Positions 1 through 10,762 are shown, counted from the stretch's first letter. The stretch is DNA of 64,000 bases from Thalassolituus maritimus (GCA_913019975.1 CAJWBH010000004.1:151623-215622); one strand, 5' to 3'. Numbers and translations are program-made. The notes: generated by a model not told the origin, from the sequence alone.

Positions 1-307
1 GAATAGGACGGTCAATCAGACGAGAAGTCAGTGTTTCTTTCTCAGAAGGACGACCTTCACGCTTCAGGTAACCACCAGGGATACGGCCAGCGGCGTACAT
101 TTTTTCCTGGTAGTGAACAGACAGCGGGAAGAAATCCTGGCCCGGCTTAGTAGTTTTGGCGGCTACAACAGTCGCCAACACCTGAGTCTTGCCAATGGTG
201 GCCAGCACAGCGCCGTCTGCCTGACGGGCGATACGACCAGTTTCGAGAGTGACGGTCTGGCCGCCGAATTCGAAGGTTTTTGTCTTAGCAACAGGGATAT
301 TGCTCAT
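1..307 (-). CDS. pnp: Polynucleotide phosphorylase, N-terminal part (cut by window edge)
   Basis: Phosphorolytic 3'-5' exoribonuclease and degradosome partner. About 102 residues are visible on the minus strand, beginning [17 protein letters not shown] and including [16 protein letters not shown] and the [18 protein letters not shown] segment of the first RNase PH core. The remainder lies beyond base 1. It follows rpsO, as in the classical rpsO-pnp arrangement, and is separated from it by a terminator and a long leader hairpin. In E. coli PNPase represses itself after RNase III cuts a leader stem; the hairpin at 354-417 could play that role here. Confidence 0.95.
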   Translation of the reverse strand, partial: MSNIPVAKTKTFEFGGQTVTLETGRIARQADGAVLATIGKTQVLATVVAAKTTKPGQDFFPLSVHYQEKMYAAGRIPGGYLKREGRPSEKETLTSRLIDRPI

Positions 308-353
308 TCAGTCTTTCCTTAAATGTATACAGTAAATTCCCTACGTCACTGCC

Positions 354-417
354 GGTGCTTCTAAGCATTGACCTTCGATCGATACAACCCGAAAGAAGAT
401 AAATGGTTAGAAGCACC
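354..417 (-). promoter_or_regulatory. Leader hairpin of pnp, candidate RNase III/autoregulation site
   Basis: An 11-bp perfect inverted repeat (GGTGCTTCTAA at 354-364, TTAGAAGCACC at 407-417) with a 42-base loop lies about 47 bases upstream of the pnp start. It is in the same place as the RNase III-processed stem of the E. coli pnp leader. Function is inferred from position and structure. Confidence 0.55.
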
Positions 418-494
418 ACCGTGGATTACTTGATACACGGGGTTGGCACCACAGCTTGCGCAGGATGGTCTTAATTTACAGAGTCAGAGAAGCA

Positions 495-527
495 CAAAAA
501 ATAAGAGCCGCACTTGGCGACCCTTAT
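495..527 (-). terminator. Rho-independent terminator after rpsO
   Basis: Read on the minus strand, an 11-bp stem (ATAAGGGTCGC with GCGGCTCTTAT, two G-U pairs) and loop CAAGT are followed by six T residues, about 10 bases past the rpsO stop. Some readthrough to pnp is expected. Confidence 0.8.
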
Positions 528-536
528 CTTGCTGTC

Positions 537-806
537 TTAGCGACGCAGACCCAGCTTCTTGATCAGCTCAAGGTAGCGGTTTGCATCTTTGCCTTTCAGG
601 TAGTCCAGCAGCTTACGACGCTGGTTAACCATGCGAATCAGGCCGCGACGTGAATGGTGATCCTTCTTGTTCGATTTGAAGTGACCCTGCAGACCATTAA
701 TGTTGTAAGTCAGCAGTGCAACCTGAACTTCAGGAGAACCAGTGTCGCCTTCAGCGGTCTGGAATTCTTTTACGATTTCGGCTTTCTTTTCAGCAGACAG
801 TGCCAT
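537..806 (-). CDS. rpsO: 30S ribosomal protein S15
   Basis: Primary 16S rRNA-binding protein of the small-subunit platform. The 89-residue product starts [15 protein letters not shown] and has the family signature [20 protein letters not shown] followed by [15 protein letters not shown] and a basic tail ending KKLGLRR. Length matches the family. The ATG at 804-806 was chosen because the 24 residues that could be added upstream are not conserved; they are the leader, where S15 binds its own mRNA in E. coli. Lies between truB and pnp on the same strand. Confidence 0.97.
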   Translation of the reverse strand: MALSAEKKAEIVKEFQTAEGDTGSPEVQVALLTYNINGLQGHFKSNKKDHHSRRGLIRMVNQRRKLLDYLKGKDANRYLELIKKLGLRR

Positions 807-899
807 GTTCTTTACTCCGTCTAATGTGCAAAAAATCACATCACCACCGTGCACATTTACAGTGGTATGCGGTGTCACTTATGTGACGGTTAAATCTTT

Positions 900-1865
900 T
901 CAGGCCAGATCTGGCAGGCTCACCTGCATCAGTCTCTGTGACCGGATGGCGCCGTTCTCAACCCGGCCAATGCCAAGCAGAATACGAACCCCAGATTCAA
1001 CGGCCCATAATTGTACAGAAGGGTTATCCGTTAAGCCAGTCTTAATCGCCTGTCCTTGCAGTAACCGTGCGGCTTCGGCGAGGGTTAGTGACACTTCCGG
1101 CCAGGTCTCTGGCAAGGCGGTTTCAGGAGGCATTAACAGTGCGTCCAGGGCACCTTTGTCTTCGCCACCCTGCTCAACGATCTGCTCCAGCTCTTCAAGC
1201 GTATGAGACATGGCTTCGTCGTATGGCCCGGAATGCGTGCGGTGAAGGTCCTGAACGAAGGCACCACAACCCAGAGCTTCGCCGATATCTTCCACTAAAG
1301 TGCGGATATAGGTGCCCTTGGAACAACGCACACTCAAGCTAAGTGAATCCGGAGTGTAGCTGCTGAGGGTCAATTCGTGGATACGGATAACGCGACGCTT
1401 CTTTTCAGCGACAGCGCGCATTTCTTCCTGCGACATCCCCTGACGTGCCAGCTCATAGAGCGGCTTACCATCCATCTTGAGCGCGGAAAACATCGGCGGC
1501 ACCTGTTCGACGTCACCACGAAACCGGCTGAGCACAGTTTCGATTGTTTCAGTATTCAGCTCGGGGACCGGACGCTCCTGCAGAATCTCGCCTTCTTTAT
1601 CCCCGGTACTGCGCACCTGCCCCAGCACTCCGCGAGTGTCGTAGCCTTTATCTGAATCGAGCAGTAACTGTGAGAACTTGGTGGCTTCACCTAAGCAGAT
1701 GGGTAGGACACCGGTGGCCTCAGGGTCCAGCGCCCCCGTGTGCCCTGCTTTGTTGGCGTTATACAGGCGCTTTACGCGTTGCAGAACCTGATTGGAACTG
1801 AGCCCAAGCGGTTTATTCACCACCAGGATGCCGGAAATATCCCGGCCCTTCTTTCTACGCGCCAT
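900..1865 (-). CDS. truB: tRNA pseudouridine-55 synthase
   Basis: Makes pseudouridine 55 in the T-loop of tRNAs. The 321-residue product begins [19 protein letters not shown]. It has the TruB catalytic segment [23 protein letters not shown] with the nucleophilic Asp (about residue 47), the [15 protein letters not shown] stretch and [15 protein letters not shown]. The C-terminal third is the PUA-like region. The ATG at 1863-1865 follows the rbfA stop by one base, so the genes are tightly coupled; an upstream extension would run into rbfA. Confidence 0.96.
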   Translation of the reverse strand: MARRKKGRDISGILVVNKPLGLSSNQVLQRVKRLYNANKAGHTGALDPEATGVLPICLGEATKFSQLLLDSDKGYDTRGVLGQVRSTGDKEGEILQERPVPELNTETIETVLSRFRGDVEQVPPMFSALKMDGKPLYELARQGMSQEEMRAVAEKKRRVIRIHELTLSSYTPDSLSLSVRCSKGTYIRTLVEDIGEALGCGAFVQDLHRTHSGPYDEAMSHTLEELEQIVEQGGEDKGALDALLMPPETALPETWPEVSLTLAEAARLLQGQAIKTGLTDNPSVQLWAVESGVRILLGIGRVENGAIRSQRLMQVSLPDLA

Positions 1866-1866
1866 A

Positions 1867-2286
1867 TCAGTCCTGACGGTCGTCCCCGTCATTCGCAGCA
1901 TCGCCTGGATGACGCGCGTCATCTGCTGCACGTGCCTGTTTAATCAGGCCCGTCAGGTGATGACCACGTTCTAGCGTCTCGTCGTAATGGAAACGCAGCT
2001 GTGGCGTAACACGTGTGGTCAGAATTCTGGCCAGCTGAGAACGCAGGTAGCCTGCGGCTTCGTTCAGAATCTTGCTGGTGTTGGCACGAATCTCGGCGTC
2101 GGTTTCGCCCTTTGCACCCATCACGGTGAAGTAGATGTCGGCATAACCGAGGTCTTTCGCGACCTTGACCGAATTCAGGGTCACCATACCCAGCTTCGGA
2201 TTTTTCATTTCAAACTGGATCATCTGCGCAACTTCGCGCTGGATCTGCTCCCCAAGACGGGAAGTACGGCTGAAATCTTTAGGCAT
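1867..2286 (-). CDS. rbfA: Ribosome-binding factor A
   Basis: Late 30S maturation factor with a KH-like fold that binds near helix 1 of 16S rRNA. The 139-residue product starts [21 protein letters not shown] and includes the family segment [33 protein letters not shown] (in parts) and [17 protein letters not shown]. Start chosen at MPKDF because the upstream 23 residues are intergenic in homologues. Ends one base before truB. A GC-rich hairpin separates it from infB. Confidence 0.95.
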   Translation of the reverse strand: MPKDFSRTSRLGEQIQREVAQMIQFEMKNPKLGMVTLNSVKVAKDLGYADIYFTVMGAKGETDAEIRANTSKILNEAAGYLRSQLARILTTRVTPQLRFHYDETLERGHHLTGLIKQARAADDARHPGDAANDGDDRQD

Positions 2287-2355
2287 TTTTATCTCTCTGA
2301 GGCCAGCTTTCCGGCCTGGTAAATGCGGGTTCCGGGCATCGCCCAGAGACACCAA

Positions 2356-2374
2356 AGCCCGGCATGGCCGGGCT
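2356..2374 (-). other. GC hairpin between infB and rbfA
   Basis: Perfect 8-bp inverted repeat AGCCCGGC/GCCGGGCT with a 3-base loop. On the minus strand it is followed by only TTTGG, so it is at most a weak terminator, or an mRNA stability or processing hairpin. Confidence 0.4.
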
Positions 2375-2400
2375 CTGGTCTATGGTTCACACACTCGTGA

Positions 2401-4929
2401 TTACAGAGTACGTGCAACCTCTTTCACATCGAAGACTTCAATCTGATCGCCTGGGCGAACGTCCTGATAGTTCTTCACACCGATACCGCACTCTGTGCTC
2501 TGGCGAACTTCCTGAACGTCGTCTTTGAAGCGACGCAGGGATTCAAGTTCACCTTCATAGATCACCACGTTTTCACGCAGTACGCGGATCTTCTTGTTAC
2601 GGTAAATCGTACCTTCGGTCACCATACAGCCAGCAATTTGACCAAACTTAGGCGACTTGAATACGTCACGTACTTCAGCAATACCGACGATCTCTTCACG
2701 CAGCTCAGGCGCCAGCAGACCAGCCATTGCCTGTTTCACGTCATCAATCAGATCGTAAATAACGCTGTAGTAGCGCATATCCACATCGTTGTTCTCGACA
2801 ACTTTCTTCGCTGCGTTATCGGCACGGACGTTGAAGCCGAACAGTACCGCACCCGCCGCAACGGCCAGGGTGGCGTCAGTTTCGGTGATACCACCAACAC
2901 CTGAGGCAACAACGTTTACTTTCACTTCGTCAGTTGCGAGTTTCTGCAGTGAAGACACGATAGCTTCGAGCGAACCACGTACATCAGTCTTAACAACCAC
3001 GTTCAGAGCAGCGACTTCACCCTCTGCCATACCGGCAAACAGTGCATCCAGTTTCGCGGCCTGCTGACGCTGCTGAAGCTGTTCTTTCAGCTTGGTTTCA
3101 CGGAACTCAGCAACTTCACGCGCTTTCTTCTCGTTCTCGACAACCATGAAGTTGTCACCAGCATCCGGGGTGCCATTCAAGCCGAGGATCTCTACTGGAA
3201 TAGACGGACCTGCAGAGTCAGTCTGCTTACCGTTTTCATCCAGCAGCGCACGAGCGCGACCGTAACAGGTACCAGCCAGAACAACGTCGCCCTTCTTCAG
3301 AGTACCGTTCTGAACGAGCAGAGTTGCAACCGGACCACGACCTTTATCCAGACGTGACTCAACCACTACACCCTGACCCGGGCCATCGAAGTGCGCTTTC
3401 AGCTCAAGCAGTTCAGCTTGTAGAAGTACCGCTTCGAGGAGTGTCTCGATGCCCATACCCGTTTTTGCAGAGACAGGGATAAACGGCACGTCACCGCCCC
3501 AGTCTTCCGGAATAACATCGCGTGCTGACAGTTCGTTTTTAACACGATCCGGATCAACACCTTCTTTATCCATCTTGTTAACAGCAACAACCAGAGGTAC
3601 ACCCGCTGACTTAGCGTGCTGAACGGCTTCTTCGGTCTGCGGCATCACGCCATCATCGGCTGCAACCACCAGAATTACGACGTCTGTTGCCTGAGCACCA
3701 CGGGCACGCATTGAGGTAAACGCTGCGTGTCCCGGTGTATCCAGGAAAGACACCATGCCGTGATCTGTTTCAACGTGGTATGCACCAATGTGCTGGGTAA
3801 TACCGCCCGCTTCGCCTGACGCTACGCGTGAGCTACGGATGTAATCCAGCAGTGACGTTTTACCGTGGTCAACGTGACCCATCACGGTAACAACCGGTGC
3901 ACGGGTCGTCTGGTCACCGTCATAGTTGACGGCTTCAGTGACATCCTGCTCAAGCTGGTTGTCTGCGATCAGCTTAGATACTTTATGACCCATTTCTTCG
4001 ACGACCAGAGTCGCAGTGTCCTGATCCAGAGGCTGGTTAATGGTTGCCATAACACCCATTTTCATCAGCTCTTTGATCACTTCACCGGCTTTCACAGACA
4101 TCTTGGATGCCAGGTCACCAACCGTAATGGTTTCAGGCAGCTCAACTTCACGGACCACTGGCGCAGTCGGTTTAGTAAACGCATGCTCGTTATTCGCATT
4201 ACGATTACTGCTGCGACCTTTAGTCTTCAGCTTAGCTTTTGGTCGACGCTGATTACGCCCGCCATTATTGTCTTCGTTATCGAAGCGGCTATCTTTGTCA
4301 GTGCGCTTACGCTCTGGCGTTTTAGCCTTCTTACGATGATCGTCACGCTGCTGAGCTGCTTCTGCTGCCGCACGTTTCTGCGCTGCATCTTCTTCAGGCG
4401 TTGGAGCTGGTTTTGCTTCCGCCTTCTTCTTAGGCGCTTCTTTCGCTTCAACTTTAGGTGCAGGCTCGCTTGCCGCTGGCGCTGATTCAGCTTTGCTTGC
4501 AGCCGCCTTGGCTCGCTCCGCTTCCTCTGCTGCCGCTTTCTCAGCTTCAGCCTGAGCCTTCAGGGCCGCTTCTTTTTCTGCAGCGATACGCGCTTCTTCT
4601 TCCTGACGGGCTTTCTCAGCCGCGACATCAACTTCTTCGCGTTTCACATAAGTACGCTTCTTACGCACTTCGATATTAACCGCTTTCTTACCACCCTGAC
4701 CTGTTTTTAAAGTCGTAGTAACTTTACGCTTCAGAGTGATTTTTTTTGGCTCAGCGTCAGCTTCGCCGTGACTTTTTTTCAGAAATGCGAGCAGGCTTTG
4801 CTTCTGCTCGTCATTTACAGTGTCAGTCTCAGCGCTCTGAGGCAGGCCCGCTTCTTTCATTTGGGAGAGCAGGCGGTCTGTGCTCGTCCCTACCACGTCG
4901 GCTAGCTCTTTAACTGTTACATCTGCCAT
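2401..4929 (-). CDS. infB: Translation initiation factor IF-2
   Basis: GTPase that brings initiator tRNA to the 30S subunit and promotes subunit joining. The 842-residue protein has the IF2 N-terminal domain ([16 protein letters not shown]), a long Lys/Glu/Ala-rich linker (about residues 65-245), then the G domain with G1 [10 protein letters not shown]3 DTPGHAAF and G4 NKMD, followed by the beta-barrel and C-terminal fMet-tRNA-binding domains. The linker is of low complexity and is the least conserved part in all IF2 proteins. It lies 26 bases after nusA, in the standard nusA operon order. Confidence 0.97.
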   Translation of the reverse strand: MADVTVKELADVVGTSTDRLLSQMKEAGLPQSAETDTVNDEQKQSLLAFLKKSHGEADAEPKKITLKRKVTTTLKTGQGGKKAVNIEVRKKRTYVKREEVDVAAEKARQEEEARIAAEKEAALKAQAEAEKAAAEEAERAKAAASKAESAPAASEPAPKVEAKEAPKKKAEAKPAPTPEEDAAQKRAAAEAAQQRDDHRKKAKTPERKRTDKDSRFDNEDNNGGRNQRRPKAKLKTKGRSSNRNANNEHAFTKPTAPVVREVELPETITVGDLASKMSVKAGEVIKELMKMGVMATINQPLDQDTATLVVEEMGHKVSKLIADNQLEQDVTEAVNYDGDQTTRAPVVTVMGHVDHGKTSLLDYIRSSRVASGEAGGITQHIGAYHVETDHGMVSFLDTPGHAAFTSMRARGAQATDVVILVVAADDGVMPQTEEAVQHAKSAGVPLVVAVNKMDKEGVDPDRVKNELSARDVIPEDWGGDVPFIPVSAKTGMGIETLLEAVLLQAELLELKAHFDGPGQGVVVESRLDKGRGPVATLLVQNGTLKKGDVVLAGTCYGRARALLDENGKQTDSAGPSIPVEILGLNGTPDAGDNFMVVENEKKAREVAEFRETKLKEQLQQRQQAAKLDALFAGMAEGEVAALNVVVKTDVRGSLEAIVSSLQKLATDEVKVNVVASGVGGITETDATLAVAAGAVLFGFNVRADNAAKKVVENNDVDMRYYSVIYDLIDDVKQAMAGLLAPELREEIVGIAEVRDVFKSPKFGQIAGCMVTEGTIYRNKKIRVLRENVVIYEGELESLRRFKDDVQEVRQSTECGIGVKNYQDVRPGDQIEVFDVKEVARTL

Positions 4930-4955
4930 ACGTTTCTCCTATACCGGGCGAGTGA

Positions 4956-6452
4956 TTATTCAGTGCCTTCAAACCAAGGCTTACGGGCAGTCATGATCAG
5001 CTCGCCCGCTTTTTCTTCGGTCATCCCTTCGACATCCAGCAGGTCATCAATTGCTTGCTCAGCAAGGTCTTCCATCGTGCAGATACCTTTGCTGGCGAGA
5101 ACCAATGCCAGATGCTTGTCCATGCCTTCCATATTAAGAAGGTCTTCCGCCGGCTGTGCTGATTCGAGCACTTCTTCAGACGCAATCGCCTGGGTCAGCA
5201 ACACATCTTTGGCGCGATTACGCAGCTCTGTCACGATGTCCTCATCGAGGCCATCAATCTGGAGCATCTCTTCCATAGGTACGTAGGCGATTTCTTCGAG
5301 GGTCGTAAAGCCCTCTTCCACCAGAAGTGTCGCGAAGTCTTCGTCGATATCGAGGCTGTTCATAAAGCCTTCAATAAAGCCGGACGCTTCTTCGTTCTGT
5401 TTCTCGATGGCGTCTTCTTCCGTCATGACGTTGATTTCCCAACCCGTCAGTTCAGAAGCCAGACGAACATTCTGACCACCCCGGCCAATAGCCTGAGCGA
5501 GATTGTCTTCTGCAACGGCAACATCCATTGAGTTGGTTTCTTCATCAACAACAATCGACGCAACTTCAGCCGGAGCCATTGCATTGATTACCAACTGCGC
5601 TGGGTTGTCGTCCCACAGAACAATGTCGATACGCTCGTTACCACCCAGTTCGTTGGTTACTGCCTGAACACGCGCACCACGCATACCCACACAAGCACCA
5701 ACAGGGTCGATTCGCTTATCGTTAGATTTCACAGCGATTTTAGCGCGCGAACCCGGATCACGTGCAGCACCTTTAATTTCAATCACTTCTTCTGAAATTT
5801 CAGGTACTTCGATACGGAACAGCTCAATCAGCATGGCTGGCACAGTACGGCTCAGCATCAGCTGAGGACCACGATTTTCCGGACGGATATCAAACAGAAT
5901 GGCGCGTATACGATCGCCCATACGCATGATTTCACGACCAATCAACTGATCTTTAGGCATCAATGCTTCAGCGTTATTACCGAGATCGACAATAACGTTG
6001 TCACGAGTAACTTTCTTCACAGTGCCGCCGATCAGCTCGCCGACACGGTGTTCGTACTGTTCAACGACCTGAGCACGCTCAGCTTCACGAACTTTCTGTA
6101 CGATGATCTGTTTTGCGGCCTGTGCGGCAATACGACCGAAGTCAGGGTTTTCTACCTGAATTTCGTAGGTATCACCCGGCTGCAGGTTGGTATCAATTTC
6201 GTGTGCTTCTTCCAGGGTCAGCTCATCACCAAGACCTGGTACCACGTCATTGCTTACAACCAGCCAGCTACGGAAAGTTTCGTAGTCGCCAGTTTTACGG
6301 TCGATATCCACACGGATAACGGCCTCTTCATCTTCGTAACGTTTTTTCGCTGCTGCGGCCAACGCCGATTCGATCGCCTGAAAAATAATTTCCCTGGAAA
6401 CGCCTTTCTCGTTGGAAACCGCTTCCGCGACCAGGAGAATTTCTTTGCTCAT
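4956..6452 (-). CDS. nusA: Transcription termination/antitermination factor NusA
   Basis: RNA polymerase-associated factor controlling pausing, termination and antitermination. The 498-residue product has the N-terminal polymerase-binding domain ([18 protein letters not shown]), an S1 domain, and two KH domains ([15 protein letters not shown] and [15 protein letters not shown]). It carries the two C-terminal acidic repeats ([16 protein letters not shown], then [15 protein letters not shown]) typical of gammaproteobacterial NusA. Located between rimP and infB. NusA commonly feeds back on its own operon leader, which is relevant to the hairpins upstream of rimP. Confidence 0.97.
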   Translation of the reverse strand: MSKEILLVAEAVSNEKGVSREIIFQAIESALAAAAKKRYEDEEAVIRVDIDRKTGDYETFRSWLVVSNDVVPGLGDELTLEEAHEIDTNLQPGDTYEIQVENPDFGRIAAQAAKQIIVQKVREAERAQVVEQYEHRVGELIGGTVKKVTRDNVIVDLGNNAEALMPKDQLIGREIMRMGDRIRAILFDIRPENRGPQLMLSRTVPAMLIELFRIEVPEISEEVIEIKGAARDPGSRAKIAVKSNDKRIDPVGACVGMRGARVQAVTNELGGNERIDIVLWDDNPAQLVINAMAPAEVASIVVDEETNSMDVAVAEDNLAQAIGRGGQNVRLASELTGWEINVMTEEDAIEKQNEEASGFIEGFMNSLDIDEDFATLLVEEGFTTLEEIAYVPMEEMLQIDGLDEDIVTELRNRAKDVLLTQAIASEEVLESAQPAEDLLNMEGMDKHLALVLASKGICTMEDLAEQAIDDLLDVEGMTEEKAGELIMTARKPWFEGTE

Positions 6453-6474
6453 CTTCTAGCCTCGCTTTGCAACC

Positions 6475-6933
6475 TTAATCCTTGAATTGTGGAACAACGT
6501 TAGCCTTTTCAATCAGCTCAATAGGCAACAGGTATTCGTTATCGTCTACGCGAAGAACGATGTCTTCCTGCTCCACACCAATTAATTGGCCCTTGAATTT
6601 CCGCCGCCCGTCAAACGCCATGCGCAAACGTACGTCGATAATATTTCCTGCTAATGACGCGTACTGCTCGAGTGTGAACACAGGACGATCCATACCTGGG
6701 GATGACACTTCCAGGTTGTAAACCTGAGAGATCGGATCTTCTACATCCATCACACTACTGATCTGACGACTGACTGCAGCGCAGTCATCAACGGTGATAC
6801 CGTTTTCGTGATCAATAAACACACGCAATACTGTGTCTTTACCCTGGGAGATATATTCAAGCCCCCAGAAGGTATATCCCATGGACTCAACGACCGGACC
6901 GAGCAGTTCGTTTAACAGACTCTCTTTTGCCAC
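6475..6933 (-). CDS. rimP: Ribosome maturation factor RimP
   Basis: 30S subunit assembly factor. With the GTG at 6931-6933 the product is 152 residues, the usual family size, starting MAKESLLNELLGPVVESMGY and carrying GLEYISQGKDTVLRVFID, the AVSRQISSVMDVEDPI segment and LEVSSPGMDRP. GTG was preferred over an upstream ATG that would add about 61 unconserved residues running through terminator hairpins; a GGGAGA ribosome-binding site sits 7 bases before it. First protein gene of the nusA operon. Confidence 0.93.
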   Translation of the reverse strand: MAKESLLNELLGPVVESMGYTFWGLEYISQGKDTVLRVFIDHENGITVDDCAAVSRQISSVMDVEDPISQVYNLEVSSPGMDRPVFTLEQYASLAGNIIDVRLRMAFDGRRKFKGQLIGVEQEDIVLRVDDNEYLLPIELIEKANVVPQFKD

Positions 6934-6966
6934 GACAAATTCTCCCGGGGATTTGGCTCTCGCCAC

Positions 6967-6995
6967 AAACAAAAACTGGGCAACATGTGCCCAGT
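6967..6995 (-). terminator. Terminator/attenuator hairpin in the rimP leader
   Basis: On the minus strand, ACTGGGC-(7)-GCCCAGT is followed by TTTTGTTTG, ending about 35 bases before the rimP GTG. It has the form of an intrinsic terminator inside the leader of the nusA operon. Confidence 0.6.
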
Positions 6996-7086
6996 CCGCT
7001 ACTGCCTTTTGCAGACCGGAACCTGCAGAGCAGATTCCTGTGATACTGAGCATCCATAAACAAACAATTTCAGAATGCCAGCTACT

Positions 7087-7112
7087 AAAAAGCCCCTGAC
7101 GTGAGGGGCTTT
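7087..7112 (-). terminator. Terminator hairpin upstream of rimP
   Basis: AAAAGCCCCT-GACGTG-AGGGGCTTTT, symmetric and able to act on both strands, lies between tRNA-Leu and rimP. On the minus strand it is followed by TAGTAG after the T-run. Confidence 0.65.
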
Positions 7113-7146
7113 TCAAATAAGCAGCCGCATTATACGCGCTGCCAAT

Positions 7147-7173
7147 AAAAAAAGCGAACCCTGGTCCGCTTTC
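7147..7173 (-). terminator. Terminator after tRNA-Leu
   Basis: Minus strand AAAGCGGACC...GGTTCGCTTT followed by a run of T residues, about 37 bases past the tRNA 3' end. Confidence 0.6.
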
Positions 7174-7209
7174 TCAGATGACCGTTGAGTCACGATCATC
7201 GGAATAAGT

Positions 7210-7295
7210 TGGTGCGGATGGCGAGACTCGAACTCGCACGAGCGTTGCTCACCACCCCCTCAAGATGGCGTGTCTACCAATTCCACCACATCCGC
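7210..7295 (-). tRNA. tRNA-Leu (anticodon GAG)
   Basis: Eighty-six bases, type II tRNA with a long variable arm. Acceptor GCGGATG pairs with CATCCGC, followed by discriminator A and an encoded CCA. The D-arm is GTGGAATTGGTAGAC, the anticodon arm is CCATC-TTGAGGG-GGTGG with anticodon GAG (reads CUC/CUU), and the T-arm is GCGAGTTCGAGTCTCGC. It sits between secG and rimP, the same place as in many gammaproteobacteria. Confidence 0.95.
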
Positions 7296-7310
7296 ACACA
7301 GGGGAAGAAA

Positions 7311-7715
7311 TTACTTAGTCGTTTCTTCCGTTGTTTCCACAACCGGGCTATCTGCTTCAGCAGAAGCGTCCAGTTCTGGAGCGTCATCTTCAGACGGCGC
7401 GTATTCTTCCACAACTGGGGTGTCTTGCTCAAGTACTTCTTGCACTTCCAGTGTAGGAATTCCTGCTTCATCTGCACCAGAGGCCTTTTGCTTGGCATAA
7501 ATGGCCAAACCCAGACTGGTAATGAAAAATGCGGTAGCGAGAATTGCTGTAGTACGACTCAGAAAATTGGCAGAACCAGCAGAACCGAATACAGTCTGAG
7601 ATGCACCTGAACCAAACGAAGCGCCAGCGTCAGCCCCCTTACCTTGCTGCATCAGAACGAAAGCGATAATCGCGATAGCAATGACGATGTGACCGATGAG
7701 AATAATCTGTTCCAT
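7311..7715 (-). CDS. secG: Protein translocase subunit SecG
   Basis: Small inner-membrane partner of SecYE. The 134-residue product has two membrane segments (about residues 3-21 and 53-72), the conserved cytosolic loop [23 protein letters not shown] and the LSRTTAILA motif at the start of helix two. The C-terminal third is a strongly acidic tail rich in Glu, Asp, Ser and Val, longer than in E. coli SecG (110 residues) and probably cytosolic or disordered. Fifteen bases downstream of tpiA and just before tRNA-Leu. Confidence 0.93.
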   Translation of the reverse strand: MEQIILIGHIVIAIAIIAFVLMQQGKGADAGASFGSGASQTVFGSAGSANFLSRTTAILATAFFITSLGLAIYAKQKASGADEAGIPTLEVQEVLEQDTPVVEEYAPSEDDAPELDASAEADSPVVETTEETTK

Positions 7716-7730
7716 AAAAATCCTGAGCCC

Positions 7731-8471
7731 TTATGCCCGACAAATACCGAGAAATTCATCTACATCGAGGGATGCCCCGCCGACCAGACCACCGTCGATA
7801 TCCTGTTGTGAAAATAATTCAGCCGCATTTGCAGCTTTTACGCTTCCGCCATAAAGCAAGCGAGTTGCAGCAGCAAGATCTGCGCTCCGTTCAGTCAATA
7901 ATCCACGAATAAACGCGTGAATTGCCTGCGCCTGCTCTGGTGTTGCTGTTTCGCCAGTACCGATCGCCCATACTGGTTCGTAAGCGATCACTACGTTTTT
8001 CCAATCGGCATCTGTAAGCTCAGAGATCAGCAAAGACATCTGAGCCCCGACAACCTCTTCGGCTTTTCCGCCTTGACGTTCTTCCAGCGTCTCTCCAACA
8101 CAGACAACAGCAATCAACCCATTATCCAGTGCCTTGCGTGTTTTGCGCAGAACAACGTCGTCAGTCTCGCCGTATAGAGTCCGGCGCTCTGAGTGACCAA
8201 TAATGACCATACTGGCACCGAGATCGCTCAGCATTTCTGCCGACACTTCACCAGTGAACGCACCGCTGTCCGCCTCTGCACAGTTCTGTGCACCAACACT
8301 GATCTGGCTGCCTTCAGCGACAGAGATCGCCTGACTCAGATACGGAAACGGAGGAAACACAGCCAGGTCACACGTGAGTTCGCCGGCATTACGGAGCCCC
8401 GTAATTAAAGTGTCAGTCTGAGCGCGTGACGCGTTCATCTTCCAGTTTCCGGCTACTAATATGCGACGCAT
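7731..8471 (-). CDS. tpiA: Triosephosphate isomerase
   Basis: Interconverts dihydroxyacetone phosphate and glyceraldehyde 3-phosphate. The 246-residue TIM barrel shows GNWKMN near the N-terminus (catalytic Lys), IIGHSERR (electrophilic His), the AYEPVWAIGTG signature with the catalytic Glu, and the phosphate-binding LLYGGSVKAAN and GGLVGGASL segments. Full length. Lies between glmM and secG, a common gammaproteobacterial order. Confidence 0.97.
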   Translation of the reverse strand: MRRILVAGNWKMNASRAQTDTLITGLRNAGELTCDLAVFPPFPYLSQAISVAEGSQISVGAQNCAEADSGAFTGEVSAEMLSDLGASMVIIGHSERRTLYGETDDVVLRKTRKALDNGLIAVVCVGETLEERQGGKAEEVVGAQMSLLISELTDADWKNVVIAYEPVWAIGTGETATPEQAQAIHAFIRGLLTERSADLAAATRLLYGGSVKAANAAELFSQQDIDGGLVGGASLDVDEFLGICRA

Positions 8472-8553
8472 GTGTCACCCCAAAATTCAAAGAGCGCAGA
8501 TACTATCTGAGAAGCTCGTCTGAAACAAGATGGGCAGCGCTGGCTACTTCAGC

Positions 8554-9888
8554 CTATGCCAGCACCTTGCTCACTTCTTCAGCCAGCTCCTGCGCCAGCA
8601 ACTGAGTTACCGCTGGGTCATCAGCCTCGACCATCACGCGAACCAGCGGCTCTGTACCAGACGGACGTAACAACACCCTGCCGCGATCACCCAGCTTTTT
8701 CTCCGTAGCAGAAAGCGCTTGCTGGACACGTTCATCAGCCATCACATCAAGATCACGCTGGCGACGCACATTAATCATGGTCTGTGGCATCTTAATCATA
8801 CGTTCAGTCCATTCACGCAGACCTACACCGGTGTCTCGCAAAGCAACCAGTACCTGCAGCGCTGAAACAATACCGTCTCCGGTGGTATTCGCATCCAGAC
8901 AAAGAAGATGCCCGGACGATTCACCACCGAAGCGCCAGTTATGCTCAACCAGTTTCTGCATCACATAGCGATCGCCGACTTTTGCACGTACAAAATCGAT
9001 ACCCTGCTCTTTCAATGCCAGCTCAAGACCGAGGTTACTCATCTGAGTACCAACCACGCCACCATTTAACCGGCCTTGCTCAGCAGCATGGCTGGCGACG
9101 ATGTAAAGCAACTGATCGCCATCGACCAGTTCGCCAGTGTGATCTACCATCAGGACCCGATCACCGTCACCGTCGAATGCGATTCCGAGATCAGCTTTCT
9201 GTTCAAGAACCGCAGCACGAAGTTTCTCAGGCGAGGTAGAACCGCAATCTTTATTGATGTTAAGACCGTCTGGCGTATTACCAATGGTGGTAACGCTTGC
9301 GCCAAGCTCAGAGAATACTGCTGGAGCAATCTGATAGGTTGCTCCGTTACTGCAGTCCAGTACCAGCTTCAGGCCACGCAGATTCAGAGAATTTGCCGTA
9401 CCTTTGCAAAACTCGATATAGCGCCCCGCCGCATCGTTGATGCGGACAGCCTTACCCAGTTTATCTGACTCAACACACTCGATCGGCTGGTCCAGATAGC
9501 TCTCAATTTCAAGTTCCACTTCATCAGGCAACTTGGTACCGTCAGCTGAGAAGAACTTAATGCCATTGTCATAGTAAGGGTTGTGCGAGGCACTAATGAC
9601 GATGCCGGCATCGGCACGGAAAGTACGTGTGAGATATGCAATGCCTGGCGTAGGAATAGGCCCCAACAAACCGATATCAACACCAGCAGCCGACAGCCCG
9701 GCTTCCAAAGCTGATTCAAACATATAGCCTGAAATACGGGTATCTTTACCAATCAGTATGCGGCTCACTCCGCGCTTAGCAAACACCTTACCGGCAGCCC
9801 AACCAAGGCGCATAACAAACTCAGGGGTAATAGCCCCCTCACCGACCCGTCCACGGATACCATCGGTGCCAAAATACTTTCTACTCAT
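8554..9888 (-). CDS. glmM: Phosphoglucosamine mutase
   Basis: Converts glucosamine 6-phosphate to glucosamine 1-phosphate on the UDP-GlcNAc route to peptidoglycan and LPS. The 444-residue protein has FGTDGIRG at the N-terminus, the active-site serine loop [17 protein letters not shown] (about residues 95-111), the metal loop AFDGDGDRV and the phosphate-binding [12 protein letters not shown] near the C-terminus. Its first codons overlap the folP stop by 8 bases, pointing to translational coupling. Confidence 0.97.
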   Translation of the reverse strand: MSRKYFGTDGIRGRVGEGAITPEFVMRLGWAAGKVFAKRGVSRILIGKDTRISGYMFESALEAGLSAAGVDIGLLGPIPTPGIAYLTRTFRADAGIVISASHNPYYDNGIKFFSADGTKLPDEVELEIESYLDQPIECVESDKLGKAVRINDAAGRYIEFCKGTANSLNLRGLKLVLDCSNGATYQIAPAVFSELGASVTTIGNTPDGLNINKDCGSTSPEKLRAAVLEQKADLGIAFDGDGDRVLMVDHTGELVDGDQLLYIVASHAAEQGRLNGGVVGTQMSNLGLELALKEQGIDFVRAKVGDRYVMQKLVEHNWRFGGESSGHLLCLDANTTGDGIVSALQVLVALRDTGVGLREWTERMIKMPQTMINVRRQRDLDVMADERVQQALSATEKKLGDRGRVLLRPSGTEPLVRVMVEADDPAVTQLLAQELAEEVSKVLA

Positions 9889-10723
9889 GCCCTTCCCTCA
9901 GGGTTGCGTTCACGACCTGCAAAGCTTCCCAGGTCTTTTTAACATTGTGCGCCCGGATGATGCGTGCGCCCTTCATAGCGCAAAGGGTTGCTGCTGCCGC
10001 ACTGGCATCATCACGCTCGGTAGCGTCACCGCTGGCGTTAAGCACATCAGCGATCATACGTTTACGGGATAAGCCCGTCAGCAATGGGTATCCCAGCGCT
10101 GCGATCTGTTCAAGGCGATTCAACAGCGTGTAGTTGTGTATACGCGTTTTACCAAATCCGAATCCCGGATCAAGCAGAATCTGTTCAGAGGAGATGCCTG
10201 CGGCCTGAGCGGCAGCAATGCGCTCCCTTAAGAAGTTCCTGACATCCTGCACTACGTCATCGTATCTGGGATTCTTCTGCATAGTGTCCGGTTCTCCCTG
10301 CATATGCATCAGGCATACAGGCAGGCCTGTCTCTGCAGCGGCCTTTAGAGCACCTTCTCTTCGCAACGCACGTACATCGTTAATAAGGTGTGCGCCGGCT
10401 TTTGCAGACTCTCTGATAACTTCTGCGGTACTCGTATCGACGGATATCGCAACATCCAGCCTGGCGGCGATATGCTCAACAACCGGCACTACTCGCTCAA
10501 GCTCTTCGGCGACAGATACTGAGGCAGCACCCGGTCGGGTGGATTCACCGCCCACATCGAGAATGGTGGCTCCTTCAGCGACCATACTCCCGGCATGAGC
10601 AATGGCTTTATCCAGCTGGTTAAACTGTCCACCATCGGAAAAGGAGTCTGGCGTGACATTGAGGATACCCATGACGTGGGCTGTACCCAGATCGAGAGTG
10701 CGATTACCACAAGATAGTTTCAC
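9881..10723 (-). CDS. folP: Dihydropteroate synthase
   Basis: Condenses p-aminobenzoate with dihydropterin pyrophosphate in folate synthesis; the sulfonamide target. The 280-residue TIM barrel contains [54 protein letters not shown] and DPGFGFGKT, all family signatures. It overlaps glmM by 8 bases and follows ftsH, giving the usual ftsH-folP-glmM order. The C-terminus ends near [16 protein letters not shown] as expected. Confidence 0.97.
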   Translation of the reverse strand: MKLSCGNRTLDLGTAHVMGILNVTPDSFSDGGQFNQLDKAIAHAGSMVAEGATILDVGGESTRPGAASVSVAEELERVVPVVEHIAARLDVAISVDTSTAEVIRESAKAGAHLINDVRALRREGALKAAAETGLPVCLMHMQGEPDTMQKNPRYDDVVQDVRNFLRERIAAAQAAGISSEQILLDPGFGFGKTRIHNYTLLNRLEQIAALGYPLLTGLSRKRMIADVLNASGDATERDDASAAAATLCAMKGARIIRAHNVKKTWEALQVVNATLREGHE

Positions 10724-10762
10724 AGGAAGGTCCGATCAGATCATACGAGGGAATTTAAACAA

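Noticed and set aside
3865-4485. A 206-codon plus-strand open frame with hydrophobic residues
   Set aside because: Antisense to infB; the apparent membrane-like segments come from the Lys/Glu/Ala-rich linker read backwards.
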